From: Ostreococcus lucimarinus CCE9901
Taxonomy: Eukaryota > Chlorophyta > Mamiellophyceae > Mamiellales > Bathycoccaceae
Direction of reading: 5' to 3'
Assembly (NCBI RefSeq): GCF_000092065.1
Contig: NC_009359.1
Location: 744,001-808,000 of the forward strand
Length of the DNA: 64,000 nucleotides
The notes under the pieces were generated by a model. The model was not told where the DNA came from. It saw only the letters and a program-made list of their open reading frames with translations, and did not search any database. A program made the translations under genes and the position numbers. Position 1 is the stretch's first letter. Each line of letters begins with the position of its first letter. Shown here piece after piece: positions 18,998 to 28,449 of the stretch.

Positions 18998-19219
18998 TTC
19001 GTCGCGCGATTCGATCCCGTCGACGCTCGTCGTCGATCATTGTGTCAATAATATAATGTAATACTACCTTGTACCTCTGCTTTCAATATCACGAGCGCTC
19101 GTTCGCGTTGGCGTCCGCGTCCGTCGCCTTCGCGCGCCGCTCGCGCGACGCCGCGTCCGCGTTCTCGGAAAAATCTCGTCCAGACCTGACCCTGGAGCTG
19201 CGGCACAATCGCACGCGTC

Positions 19220-20024
19220 ATGGCCTCCACCTCGTGCGCCTTTTCCGTCACCGCGCGTCCGCGCGCGACGAACAAATCCACCGCTCGCGGTAAACGCGTC
19301 GTTCGCGCCCGCGCGGCGGACGCCGAGGCCGCGCCGGCGGTGGATGTGAGCTCGACCGAGGTGCGATCGCGACGCCTCTTCGCCATCGTTTTCGCGCGCG
19401 CGACGCGAACGACGCGCGCGAGCGCGCGCGAAACGCGGCCGAGACGCGGATGCGATCGCGTCGCGTCGCGGGGGTCGACGACGCGGCGCGCGCGATCGGA
19501 GGCGCGATGAAAGAGACGCGGATATGCGAAAGTTATCCATAAAGACGACGAAGGCGCGCGGCGACGGGAGGACTGACGACGAAGGCGCGCGCGCGCGACG
19601 AACGCAGGTGAAGCAGTTCTACTACTGCGTCGCGAACGCCGATTTTATGCTCAACGATGAGAACAACGAGCACTTCCCGGAGATTTTGCGCGAACGACGA
19701 CGATTCTTCAAGGAAAAGTCCAAGCCGCAAGACTTTTGGATCGTGCCGAACCCGGCGTTTTTGGACGCGATGCCGGACGTGAAGAAGAAGATTCGTCAGC
19801 CGTGCGTCGCGGTCGTCACCACGGACAAAGTTTGGAACGATTTCGTCAAGTTGCGCATGGATAGAGTGTACAAGGGCGGCGTCGAGGGCGCGGTGTGCGA
19901 TATTTTGAAGAGCTCCGCCGCCATCGATCCGAACGCGTTCCCGGCGCCGACGAATTGGACCGCGCCGTACGCCAAGTACGCCGCGGGTTGGTGGAACGCC
20001 TTCGAGCCCAACGGTGGATTTTAA
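19220..20024 (+). CDS. YCF54: Ycf54-type subunit of the Mg-protoporphyrin IX monomethyl ester cyclase (LCAA)
   Basis: Exons 19220-19360 and 19608-20024 give 185 residues. The 247-nt intron starts GTGCG and has CTGAC 31 nt before CAG. Exon 1 is a basic, Ser/Thr/Ala-rich chloroplast transit peptide (MASTSCAFSVTARPRATNKS). Exon 2 begins VKQFYYCVANADFML, the N-terminus of the Ycf54 fold. Later blocks are FPEILRERRRFFKEKSK, DFWIVPNPAFLD and CVAVVTTDKVWNDFVKLR, all matching Ycf54. In cyanobacteria and plants this small protein stabilises the oxidative cyclase that makes protochlorophyllide. In green algae and plants it is nuclear-encoded, consistent with the transit peptide. The C-terminal 40 residues (YAKYAAGWWNAFEPNGGF) extend beyond the cyanobacterial length. 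Confidence 0.9.
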
Positions 20025-20205
20025 TATTCTTCGCGGCATCACGACGCGTTTCCCGGCCGCTTAGCGTTTCATAGCCGTAGCGATTCTCGTTTCGATGTCA
20101 TCGACGCCTCACCTCCACTAATCTTTTCACTCATCTTTCAATCGTGCGCACGCGCGCGCGGCGCCACTCCGAGTCGTCGCGCGCGGACGGTCGAACCCGT
20201 GAGCG

Positions 20206-21588
20206 ATGATCGCATCGCGCGCGCGAATCGCCGTCGCCCCTCGACGCGCGCTCGCGTCCTCGCGCGCGCGTTCGCCCGCGCTCGCGTCGACGTCGTCGAT
20301 GAAACTCTCGCGCGCGGCGACGCCGCGACGCGTCGCGGCGACGCCGCGCGCGGCGGTCGACGCCGAGCGCACGGTGCGCGAAATGTACGAGCGAATCAAC
20401 GCTCGAGACGTCGACGGTGCGCTCGCGTGCGTGGATGAGAACGTGGTTTACGAGGATTTCAACTTTCCGGCGCCGTTTCGAGGCAAGGCGGCGGTGAAGA
20501 AGCTGTTCGAGGAGAGCTGCGAGGGCATACCGGACGATTTGACGTTCGTGATCGATGCGTCGACGTGCGGTGGGGACGCGGTGGGGCTGACGTGGCACGT
20601 GGAGCTGATGGGGGAGGCGTTTCCGAACGCGCGCGGGTGCTCGTTTTATCGCGTAGACGAGACGAACGGAAAGTTGGTCTACGCGCGGGATTGCGTGGAG
20701 TCGCCGTTGAAGCCGGGAGAGGCGAGTTTTGGGATCATACGGCTGGTGGCGCCGTTGGTGAAGAAACAAATCGCGGCGAAGAGGGGTGAGGGCGGCGGTG
20801 GAGACGGCGCCGTCGAGACGGCGAAATCCTCGTCTTCGGACGCGGGCGGAAACGCACTGGTGAGCGCGGCGTTTTGGCTCGCGGGCGCGGCGTACTGGTA
20901 CGTCTTGTTATTGTCACCTTCGGATAATCCGATTCCGGGTGACCCGGCGTATGCGATTAAGCCCGAGACGCTGCAAGAAGTCATCGCGGAATCAACAGAC
21001 TTCTTTTTCGTGCTTCCCGTGTTGAATAAGTTCGGGATTGACGCGTTAGGCACGGCGCCGGCGGTGCACCCCGTGTCTCTCGGTGTGTTCAACTTTGCGG
21101 AGGCATTCATTTTCATGCTACTCCCGCTGTACTTTATGGACAAACGGGGAAGAGATTTGCCTACGACGAAAATGTGGTCCATCGGTATGTTTCTTACGAA
21201 CGCCGTGTTGTTACCGTACATGGCGATTCGCGCGGCGACGCCGGTTCGTGATTGGAACCCGGAGTCAAATGCGAACGTGGATGGCTGGCGCGAGACGCGA
21301 TTGGGGGAAAAGGGCGTGATGAGTAAACTCTTTGGCGGTTTCGGACTCGCCGTCGGGCTTCTGTCAGTGTATTGGACTTTGTTTGAAGACCCCTCCGCGG
21401 GTGGGCTCAGCGAGCGGGCGGCGTACTTCAATAACCTGATGCACACCGATCGAGTCAGCGTGGCTTTTGTCGTAGATATCGCGCTTGTGTGCTGCTGGCA
21501 AGCTTACTTTATGAAATCTCTCGACAAGGACTCGGGCGCGCTCGCGTACATTCCGTATTGGGGATTATGCATTTGGCTGTTGATGTAG
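20206..21588 (+). CDS. Plastid membrane protein with N-terminal SnoaL/NTF2-like domain
   Basis: 460 residues. Residues 1-50 are an acid-free Arg/Ala/Ser transit-like peptide. Residues about 52-165 form a SnoaL/NTF2-like cone (VREMYERINARDVDGALACV, VVYEDFNFPAPFRGKAAV, GLTWHVELMGEAFPN). From about 220 on there are six hydrophobic segments (AAFWLAGAAYWYVLLL, VFNFAEAFIFMLLPLYF, IGMFLTNAVLLPYMAI, FGLAVGLLSVYWTLF, VAFVVDIALVCCWQAYF, YIPYWGLCIWLLM). The membrane half looks like a conserved cyanobacterial/plastid membrane protein family of unknown role. Joining it to a small-molecule-binding or isomerase-like domain suggests a carotenoid, lipid or quinone substrate, which is speculation. Convergent with the PDI-like gene, 51 bp apart. 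Confidence 0.75.
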   Translation: MIASRARIAVAPRRALASSRARSPALASTSSMKLSRAATPRRVAATPRAAVDAERTVREMYERINARDVDGALACVDENVVYEDFNFPAPFRGKAAVKKLFEESCEGIPDDLTFVIDASTCGGDAVGLTWHVELMGEAFPNARGCSFYRVDETNGKLVYARDCVESPLKPGEASFGIIRLVAPLVKKQIAAKRGEGGGGDGAVETAKSSSSDAGGNALVSAAFWLAGAAYWYVLLLSPSDNPIPGDPAYAIKPETLQEVIAESTDFFFVLPVLNKFGIDALGTAPAVHPVSLGVFNFAEAFIFMLLPLYFMDKRGRDLPTTKMWSIGMFLTNAVLLPYMAIRAATPVRDWNPESNANVDGWRETRLGEKGVMSKLFGGFGLAVGLLSVYWTLFEDPSAGGLSERAAYFNNLMHTDRVSVAFVVDIALVCCWQAYFMKSLDKDSGALAYIPYWGLCIWLLM

Positions 21589-21639
21589 CTCGTTTAAAAA
21601 GAATTGTTTCGCGCTTTCGCGTATTGAATAACGGTACGA

Positions 21640-23988
21640 TCAGAGCTCGGACTTTTTGCTCTTCTTCTTCTTTCTTCTGCGTTTTTTCGCCTTCTTGGCA
21701 GCCTCTTCTTTGAGCTTCGCCTCCTCCGCTAAGATGGCGTCGAGGCGCGCCTGCGTCTCGAGTTCCTCCTGCGCTCTCTGGGCGAGGTCCTCACGTGACA
21801 GCGCGGCCTCGCCTTCGACTTCCTCGCTCATAATATCGCTCAAATCGAATTCTTCCTCGACGATTTCTTCCTCGACGATTTCCTCCACCGTCTCTCCACC
21901 TTCGACCAGCTTCGGCATCTCTTGAAACCTCCACGTCTTCACCTTGCCGCCGAGAATGTCTGTACAAAAGTCTCGAACTGCAATCTCGTCGAAAGCGCCC
22001 TTGTGCGTGGCGTAACGCGACGTGCGCATCGCCAGTACAGTCACAGTGGGATAATCCACTGGATTGTTCACGTCGAAGACGCTCGAGAATGTGCGCTGCT
22101 TGGTCGGATCGACGATGGCGAAATGATACGGCTTGCCGTACAGCGCCTTGGCGACGGCGTGGATAATCTTCTTGTGCTCCGCGTTGTCGTCTTTGATGAA
22201 CGCCACGACGCACAAACCACCTTTTGCCGCGCATTGTTCGTCGAGCGCCGCCGATGTATCCACGGTCATCGGCATCGAGACCAGTGCGTCCTTGTCGACG
22301 CCGATGACGTGGTCTCGAATCTGCTGCAACCACGAGTTGACGATGGGCGTCATCAACTGTTCGACGGGGTACTTTTGAACCGACATGCGCATGCCACCCT
22401 CTTCGTCGGAGTTTTTATCGGCTTCGCGATATACCACGACGAGCGCGGGTCGAGTCTTGATCTGGAACTGCTCCGTCAACGCCTCGCTGGTGTCCGACGT
22501 AACGCCGTAGATGAAATCTTTCTGCACCGCAGACATCAGGTGAAGCACCTTTCGAGACGTCTCATCGCTCTCATCGGCGAACAGCAATACTTTGGGCGCC
22601 ATGGACGCGACGCCAAACAACGCGCTGTCGATGTTCTTAGCCGTGACAGGAATGGTGGTGTCGACGACGTTGTCGAGAAAGAATCGCCCGACGGCGTCGG
22701 GAGCAAAGCCTTCAATAGTCGCGACCGATGGCTTGAAAACGATCGGATCGCGATCGTCGTCTTCGTCATCGGTCGATGGGAACATGACCAATTCCGCACA
22801 CTTATCTTTGGACTTGAACAATCCGAATTTCGTCACCAAAGCCCGTGCGGCTTCGTCGTCGTCTCGCGCGATGACTTCTCGGAAATCAAAGACGCCTTCG
22901 TACTCGTGGAAACTTTTGGGTAAGGCGTCGACGAGTTCGACGCACTCGTCGCTAGCCTTCGTGAACGCGACCACCTGAATACGCTTGTGATTCGACAGCA
23001 CGTCGGTTTCGAAATCTTTCGCGAGCGCAGGCTTGAAAAGAGACGTCGAAAAGTCTTGTTTTTGCCCATCCTTTTTCGGCGTCGCGTCGATGGTTTCCAT
23101 CTTCAACTCCACCTCCGGTCCGGCGTGCTCGGTCAAGAACTCCAAAACCACTTCGCGCTTCATCGACGCGCTCTCAAAGGGAATCGGCGTCGCAGAAACG
23201 TCGGTCGGGTACACGACGAGTCGCGCGTCCTCGGGAGCGCCGGGCAACTGCGGCGCGACGTCGCCCTCGTACACCGCCTCGATGAAGCGCACGCGACCCT
23301 CGAGAGCGTGAGAGATGGATTTCAACAACGCCGACGTCGACGGTTTGTTCGTCAATAAAACAGCGATCGGCAGCGTGACGTCGCCACCGAAAGCCGCGCG
23401 AATCGACGCCGCGCTCGCGAAGCGCTCGGCGTCCTCCGTCGCGCTCGCGCGATTCACCAAGTGCGTCGGCAAAGCGTTTTCCGCGAACGCCGCGAACGCC
23501 TTCGCCCGCACGTCCCCAACCTGACCGTCTTCTCGCGAAATCGGATAATTCACCGGCATTTTCGCCGACCGCCGCGCGTCGTACGGATTCAACGTCGCGA
23601 ACGTCGGGTACGCGCTCACCGCGGGAATCGTCGTCAACCGCGTCAGCCTCCCCAACCGCTCGAGATCGACCCCCTCCCTCGTCACGTCCAGGCTCCCGAA
23701 ATTCACCCTCAATTTCTCCCCCGCCCCCCTCGCCGCCTTCTCGAACTCGCGCGACACCTCCCCGCAGATCGCGCACTTCTCCGAGCTCCCCGTGAACGAC
23801 ACCACCCACGGCTCGCGCGAGCGCGTCGCCAGCGTCTCGAACGCGTCCACGTCCAGCGTCACCACCGCGCCCTCGCCGCGCGCGCCGCGCGCCCTCGCCA
23901 TCGCGAGCATCGTCACCACCGCCCCGAGCGCGCCTCGCGCGCCGCGCGCGCGTCCTCGCGTCGTTCGCTCGCGAGAACGCGCGAACAT
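21640..23988 (-). CDS. ER PDI-like protein with several thioredoxin folds and one CxxC
   Basis: The start is set at ATG 23988 (782 residues), because a signal-peptide-like hydrophobic stretch follows (ALGAVVTMLAMARARG) and the upstream frame is repetitive. The first thioredoxin fold has the active-site-like CAIC (about residue 70, in SSEKCAICGEVSREF). Later folds (LYRE-like VVYREADK, TTIPAVSAYPTF, VTVLAMRTSRY) lack CxxC and are probably structural. The C-terminus is acidic, then strongly Lys/Arg-rich, ending SKKSEL, a possible weak variant of KDEL. The nearest known types are P5/PDI-like or DnaJ-C10-like multi-thioredoxin proteins of the ER lumen. The role is probably oxidative folding or client binding. 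The family is fairly clear, the exact orthology is not. Confidence 0.75.
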   Translation of the reverse strand: MFARSRERTTRGRARGARGALGAVVTMLAMARARGARGEGAVVTLDVDAFETLATRSREPWVVSFTGSSEKCAICGEVSREFEKAARGAGEKLRVNFGSLDVTREGVDLERLGRLTRLTTIPAVSAYPTFATLNPYDARRSAKMPVNYPISREDGQVGDVRAKAFAAFAENALPTHLVNRASATEDAERFASAASIRAAFGGDVTLPIAVLLTNKPSTSALLKSISHALEGRVRFIEAVYEGDVAPQLPGAPEDARLVVYPTDVSATPIPFESASMKREVVLEFLTEHAGPEVELKMETIDATPKKDGQKQDFSTSLFKPALAKDFETDVLSNHKRIQVVAFTKASDECVELVDALPKSFHEYEGVFDFREVIARDDDEAARALVTKFGLFKSKDKCAELVMFPSTDDEDDDRDPIVFKPSVATIEGFAPDAVGRFFLDNVVDTTIPVTAKNIDSALFGVASMAPKVLLFADESDETSRKVLHLMSAVQKDFIYGVTSDTSEALTEQFQIKTRPALVVVYREADKNSDEEGGMRMSVQKYPVEQLMTPIVNSWLQQIRDHVIGVDKDALVSMPMTVDTSAALDEQCAAKGGLCVVAFIKDDNAEHKKIIHAVAKALYGKPYHFAIVDPTKQRTFSSVFDVNNPVDYPTVTVLAMRTSRYATHKGAFDEIAVRDFCTDILGGKVKTWRFQEMPKLVEGGETVEEIVEEEIVEEEFDLSDIMSEEVEGEAALSREDLAQRAQEELETQARLDAILAEEAKLKEEAAKKAKKRRRKKKKSKKSEL

Positions 23989-24507
23989 CTTTTTCCGAAT
24001 CCAATCAATCGAATGGAATGGAATCGAATCGTTCGTTCGTTCGTTCGTTCGTTCGTTCGTTCGCGCGTTCGCGCTTCCCGCGTCGTGAATCTCCCGCGAC
24101 GCACCGTCGCCGTTCGCCGTCGCCGTTCGCCGCGCCGCGCGAAGCCGCGAATGCCGCGCGCGCGCGCCCATCCATCCATCGCGCCATCGTGCGCGCGCGC
24201 GTCGAGCGAGGTGCGCACACCGAGACGGGATTTCATGATTCAGACCTGTCGCACGGTTCGGAAGCACGCACAGCCATAAAAGTCACTCGAATACGTATTA
24301 AACATCGATAAAAGTCACCGCGACGCGCCGCGCGCGATCCGATCGCGCGCGCGCGATCTCCGTCCATCGCGGCGATGGATATACGTATCGATAGATGGCG
24401 TTAAAACGGACTCGAATGCGGGAACCGGTTAACGATAAACACCCCGCACGTCGCGATCGACGCCGCGTTCGTCGCCGTGGATCGCGCGCGCGGCACACCC
24501 GACCACG
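23989..24507. promoter_or_regulatory. Divergent promoter region of PDI-like (-) and PsbR (+) with (GTTC)8 and an 11-bp direct repeat
   Basis: A 519-bp gap without a gene. It holds eight GTTC tetranucleotides (24031-24062) near the PDI-like start. Toward PsbR lie two exact copies of ATAAAAGTCAC at 24276-24286 and 24308-24318, spaced 32 bp (about three helical turns). Two TACGTA palindromes lie at about 24292 and 24384. The A/T-rich stretch 24270-24425 contrasts with the surroundings and is the most promoter-like part. Function is inferred. Confidence 0.5.
24031..24062. repeat. (GTTC)8 tetranucleotide repeat
   Basis: Eight uninterrupted GTTC copies just upstream of the PDI-like start codon on the minus strand. 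In one frame it encodes a repeating RTNE-type peptide, which argues against using the longer open frame. Confidence 0.9.
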
Positions 24508-25458
24508 ATGCACGCCGCGCTCACGCAATCGACGACCCTCGCCGCGACCGCGGTCGCCGCGACGCGCGCGACGACGTCGAAGACGACGCGCCGATCGTTG
24601 GTGATCATGAATAACTCCTCGGGGCCGAAGCGGGTGCGCGACGCGACGCGACGACGGGAGACGCGACGGGAGACGCGCGAACGACGCGCGCGCGGATCGA
24701 TCGATCGATCGATCGCGGGCGAGCGATCGATCGCGACGGGCGACGCGAGAAGCGCGCGAACGGAGGCGTGAGGGGGGAGAGCGGACGATGGGAAATTCGG
24801 CGATCGGTCGCGCGGGAGACTGGGCGCGGGCGGGACTCGGGGAAACGGCGAGGGGGGGGCGATCGCGACGCGCGGGGTTGGGGCGCGAACGAGGGCGCGC
24901 GAGGGGACGCGGGGAGACGGGGGGCGTGGAGCGACGACTGACGACGAGGCGCGCGCGCGCGTGATGTGTAGGGCACGAAGTCTGCGCCGGCGCAACGCGC
25001 GGTCGGCTACAAGGGCTCCACCGATGCCGGATCGGCGCCGAAGACGTGCGTGATGCGATGCGATGCGACGCGAGCGTATCTGGACGTTATCTCGCGCGCG
25101 ATATGGCGGGAAGACGCGCGGCTGGGGGTGTGGCGACGATTGCGGGGCGCGCGAAGGCGAAAAAAATGGAAGAGGACGTAAAGATTAAGGCGCGCGCGCG
25201 CGATGGGTTGAGAGACTGACGACGACGACGACGACGACGCGTGACGCGCGCAGGCGAAGCGGCAAGGCTGGCTACGTCTACAAGCTCGGCTTGCGCAACG
25301 GCAAGGCGAACGTCGACGAGTACTCCCCGATCTGGGTGCCGCAAGACTTCAAGTCCGATGGTGATAAGTACGAAGGTAACTTGGTGTACTGGGCGGCGAC
25401 TTTGGCCGGTATCATCGGTACGGGCGCGCTCGCGATTTACCTCACCTCTGCGCTCTAA
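24508..25458 (+). CDS. PSBR: Photosystem II 10 kDa protein PsbR precursor
   Basis: Three exons, 24508-24633, 24972-25045 and 25254-25458, give 134 residues. Both introns (338 and 208 nt) begin GTGCG and have CTGAC 30-34 nt before AG. Exon 1 encodes a Thr/Ala/Arg transit peptide. Exon 2 gives GTKSAPAQRAVGYKGSTDAG. Exon 3 gives the conserved PsbR part: GYVYKLGLRNGKANVDEYSP, then a single transmembrane helix (LVYWAATLAGIIGTGALAIY) ending TSAL. PsbR is a thylakoid protein that supports PsbP/PsbQ binding and oxygen evolution. The phases fit exactly (0, then 2) and the total length fits the family. Intron 1 contains (GATC)5 and intron 2 a (GAC)n run behind the branch motif. Confidence 0.88.
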
Positions 25459-25869
25459 GCGCGAGGCGACTTCATCGCGGGAGCGAATCCAAGTGATGTT
25501 TCGAGCGACGCTCGGCGACGGCATTATTCGGCGTCGGACGTCGGCGAATCAAAACTTTCACCTCCCATTTAGAACTTTGGCGAAACGGACGATAGAAAGC
25601 GAACGACCGCAACGAACACAACATGTAATCCCACACAACGCGTGGATCTTAACGCCTCTTTCGAAACGACTTTCGCCGCGACGGCACATCGCTCGAATTC
25701 GCGCGCGTTTGAGGAGACGACAGTGATTAACTAGTACTGTGTGTGTTCATTGACATCATCACGAAGTCGGAGTTGTGTGGTGTTATTGGCTTTCGGCGTT
25801 TTTTTGTTTGTTTTCTGGTGGGTGGGTATTTGGGATGTTTTTTTTGTTTTCGTATCGGCTCGAGTGCGC
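25459..25869. other. Convergent intergenic spacer, T-rich
   Basis: A 411-bp stretch between the PsbR stop and the minus-strand bromodomain gene stop. No gene is seen. 25780-25860 is unusually T/G-rich on the plus strand (runs of T near 25801 and 25840), consistent with 3' UTR and poly(A) regions of the two genes. Confidence 0.5.
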
Positions 25870-28449
25870 TCACTCCGAGCCTTGCTTGAGCTTGCTCGGA
25901 TCGATGGATCCGATCATTCCGCCCATACCGTCGCCTCCGAACTGCTTCATCGCGATGCGTTGTTCCTCGAGATCGATGGTTTGCTCTTGGTTTTCGAGCG
26001 CCTCTCGCGCCTTGGCGCGCGCCTCTTCTCGCGCCTTGGCCTCGGCTTGCTTTGCGGCTTCTTCGGCAACTTTTTTCGCCTCTTCAGCTGCTTTCTTTTC
26101 CGCTTCCAGTCGCTCGCGCTCGGCTTGCGCCTGCGCCTCGTCCTCTTTTCTGGATTCGTCGAGTTGTTGCTTTTGTTGAGCCGCGGCTTCGAACTCATTC
26201 CACAAGTCATCCGGAATGGCATCCTGCGTCGCCGCTTGCGCGCTCGCGTTCACTGGCGCGTCAGAACTCGCCAGATTTTCCCAACCTGACGGATTTTGGA
26301 CGTTCACCGCCGCCTTGGAGACGTTTTGTTTGATGCCCGGAGCCTCCTTGGCGAACTGGTTAGACGACTGGTCGACGGGCGCGGCGGCACCGGTGACGGC
26401 GGCGCGCTTCTCCGGATTACTGCCAGCACCTTCCGCGCTATCCATGCTCGAAGTGTCTGAATCCGAATCTCCGGAATCGGTGTCGGTATCGGAGTCGTCG
26501 TCGACCGGTTTCTTTTCTGGCTTTTGAGCCGACGGCCCGGCGCTGTTGAGATGAACGACGTCTTGGTAGCTTCCTCCGGTCTCTTGAACCTGCTGCAATG
26601 TTTGCTCGACAGCCGCAAGCTCGCGCGCGGCTTGCGCTTCACGCATTTTCGCCTCAAGAAGCTGCTCAGCGGCGTTGAGCTTACGCTTCTTCGGACGAAG
26701 CACGCCATTGACGTATTTGTGAAGTTTCCAGAGCGTGGCCGCGGGAAGCTCTTCGATGTTGATTTCGATCTCATCTTCCTCCCCTTGGCCCAAAGCTTGT
26801 TTCGCTTCACTAACAATTTGTACGACTCGATCCTGCTTGTCTTCGGGAAGTTCTCCAAGCAACATTGTGAGCTCAGACTTTTCATCAAAAGTCATATCGC
26901 GCGAGGGCGTCGGCGCCGGTCGCGGACGCGAGTAGCCTCCTTCGCTCCTGAATCCACGCTCTCGCTTGATTTCCTTTCGAATCCGGCCTTCCTCCTTGTA
27001 CTCCTTGTAAGTGTCTTCATCCATGCGCGCGTCATCGAAGTCGAAGTCGGGATCTTCATCTGGGTCTCTTTGTCTTTTGACCGCCCCGCGAGACCGAGAC
27101 TTTGGTCGCGGCATCGGTTCGTCGTCCCAATCATCTTCGTCGTCTTCCTTGTATATAACTTCTTGCTTGGCGCGCTTCAGTTCCTCAATCTCGCGTCTGA
27201 CCTTTTCGAGTTCCGCTCTAGCGTCTTCGAGGACAGCCACCTCAAGACTGATGGGCGTGGCGGGCGTGTTGCGAATTTCAATGTCCTCGTGCTCTCGAAT
27301 TTCGTTTTCGATTGAGACGTAGTCTTCGAGATCGCTATTCAACCACGCGGTTTCGAATAACTGGCGGACGGTTTCAGTCATGACGCCAGCATCTGACGCC
27401 GTGCCGTTGTACAGAAGGCCGTTGGAGAAGATTAAGCGCATGTCGGCGCAAAACTCAGCGGGGTTGAGATATGCCTTGGTGTCGAGCTTCGTCTTCACCG
27501 TGCCCATATCCATCGGGTTCTTGATGATGTCAAAGTAGTCTGGCACCCCATGCTTTTTCGGGTCGACCGGCACAAGGAAAATCTTGTGATACTTGTGCTT
27601 CTTCGACGCTATTAAAACTTCACGGCAACGTCTTATCATTTCCTTGCGTCGAGCGTCGCGCGCCTGCTCAACTTCGTACTCCTTTTGCAAACGCTGCGTC
27701 GTGACAGCGCGGCCATCCCTTAACTTCTTGACGCCCGCAAGATTTGCCGCGGAGCCCTTCTTCTTCGACCCGTAGGACGAGACGCCGTAACCATCGTACG
27801 GTTGCGTCGCCTTGATCGGTCGCGCCGACGCCGGACGCGGCGGAGGTAACCTGGCGAATTGTAACTGCTTCTTCGCCTCGATTTCCGCCACCTTGGTCTT
27901 GGCCTCCTCGATGGCCGCGAGACGCTTCGCCAACTCTTCCTTCTTACGACGCTTTTGCTCTTTGCGTTGCAGCTTCCGCAAAGCAAGCTCCTCTTCCGTA
28001 CACTCTTCGTCCGGTTTTTCTGGAAGCTTTGCCGAATCGTCGCCCGGCGCCGCAAACATCCCGCCGCCCTCGTCGTCGCCCGACGCGAACATCCCGTCAT
28101 CTACCTTGGCCGACGGTCTACGCACGCGTTTCTTACTCTCCAACCAATTCGAGTCAAACGCCGCGTAATCACCCGCCGGCATGTACGCGTACCCTTTCGG
28201 CGCCTTCATCGACTGATTCAGCGTCAACAAGATCTCCCCGCGGGCCGCCGACACCGCGTTCGCCGGCCACGTCGCCGCCGCCGCGTTCGCACCCGCGGCC
28301 GCCGCCGCCTCCGTGATCGCCCCATCCTCCGCGGGCGTATTCGGCGCGTCCGTCATCGCCCCATCTCCCGCCTCCGTCGCGCGCGCGTCTGGTTTTTCCC
28401 CATCCGCCGCCCCCGCTGGCGCCGTCGCCGCCGCCGCCACCGCCGTCAT
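25870..28449 (-). CDS. BET-type bromodomain transcription factor (GTE family)
   Basis: 859 residues with one bromodomain and one NET (ET) domain, the arrangement of plant GTE proteins; animal BETs have two bromodomains. The bromodomain spans about 270-375: FLVPVDPKKHGVPDYFDIIKNPMD-type ZA loop, DMGTVKTKL, then YNGTASDAG with the acetyl-lysine-contacting Asn in LLYNG. The NET domain is at about 520-590 (MTFDEKSELTMLLGELPEDK, then EIEINIEELPAATLWKLHKYV). Long acidic/Ser linkers follow, and a C-terminal Glu/Ala/Lys coiled coil (about 755-835). BET proteins bind acetylated histone tails and recruit elongation factors. ATG 28449 starts an Ala-rich, low-complexity leader; a later start is possible but no alternative is favoured. 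Confidence 0.93.
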   Translation of the reverse strand: MTAVAAAATAPAGAADGEKPDARATEAGDGAMTDAPNTPAEDGAITEAAAAAGANAAAATWPANAVSAARGEILLTLNQSMKAPKGYAYMPAGDYAAFDSNWLESKKRVRRPSAKVDDGMFASGDDEGGGMFAAPGDDSAKLPEKPDEECTEEELALRKLQRKEQKRRKKEELAKRLAAIEEAKTKVAEIEAKKQLQFARLPPPRPASARPIKATQPYDGYGVSSYGSKKKGSAANLAGVKKLRDGRAVTTQRLQKEYEVEQARDARRKEMIRRCREVLIASKKHKYHKIFLVPVDPKKHGVPDYFDIIKNPMDMGTVKTKLDTKAYLNPAEFCADMRLIFSNGLLYNGTASDAGVMTETVRQLFETAWLNSDLEDYVSIENEIREHEDIEIRNTPATPISLEVAVLEDARAELEKVRREIEELKRAKQEVIYKEDDEDDWDDEPMPRPKSRSRGAVKRQRDPDEDPDFDFDDARMDEDTYKEYKEEGRIRKEIKRERGFRSEGGYSRPRPAPTPSRDMTFDEKSELTMLLGELPEDKQDRVVQIVSEAKQALGQGEEDEIEINIEELPAATLWKLHKYVNGVLRPKKRKLNAAEQLLEAKMREAQAARELAAVEQTLQQVQETGGSYQDVVHLNSAGPSAQKPEKKPVDDDSDTDTDSGDSDSDTSSMDSAEGAGSNPEKRAAVTGAAAPVDQSSNQFAKEAPGIKQNVSKAAVNVQNPSGWENLASSDAPVNASAQAATQDAIPDDLWNEFEAAAQQKQQLDESRKEDEAQAQAERERLEAEKKAAEEAKKVAEEAAKQAEAKAREEARAKAREALENQEQTIDLEEQRIAMKQFGGDGMGGMIGSIDPSKLKQGSE

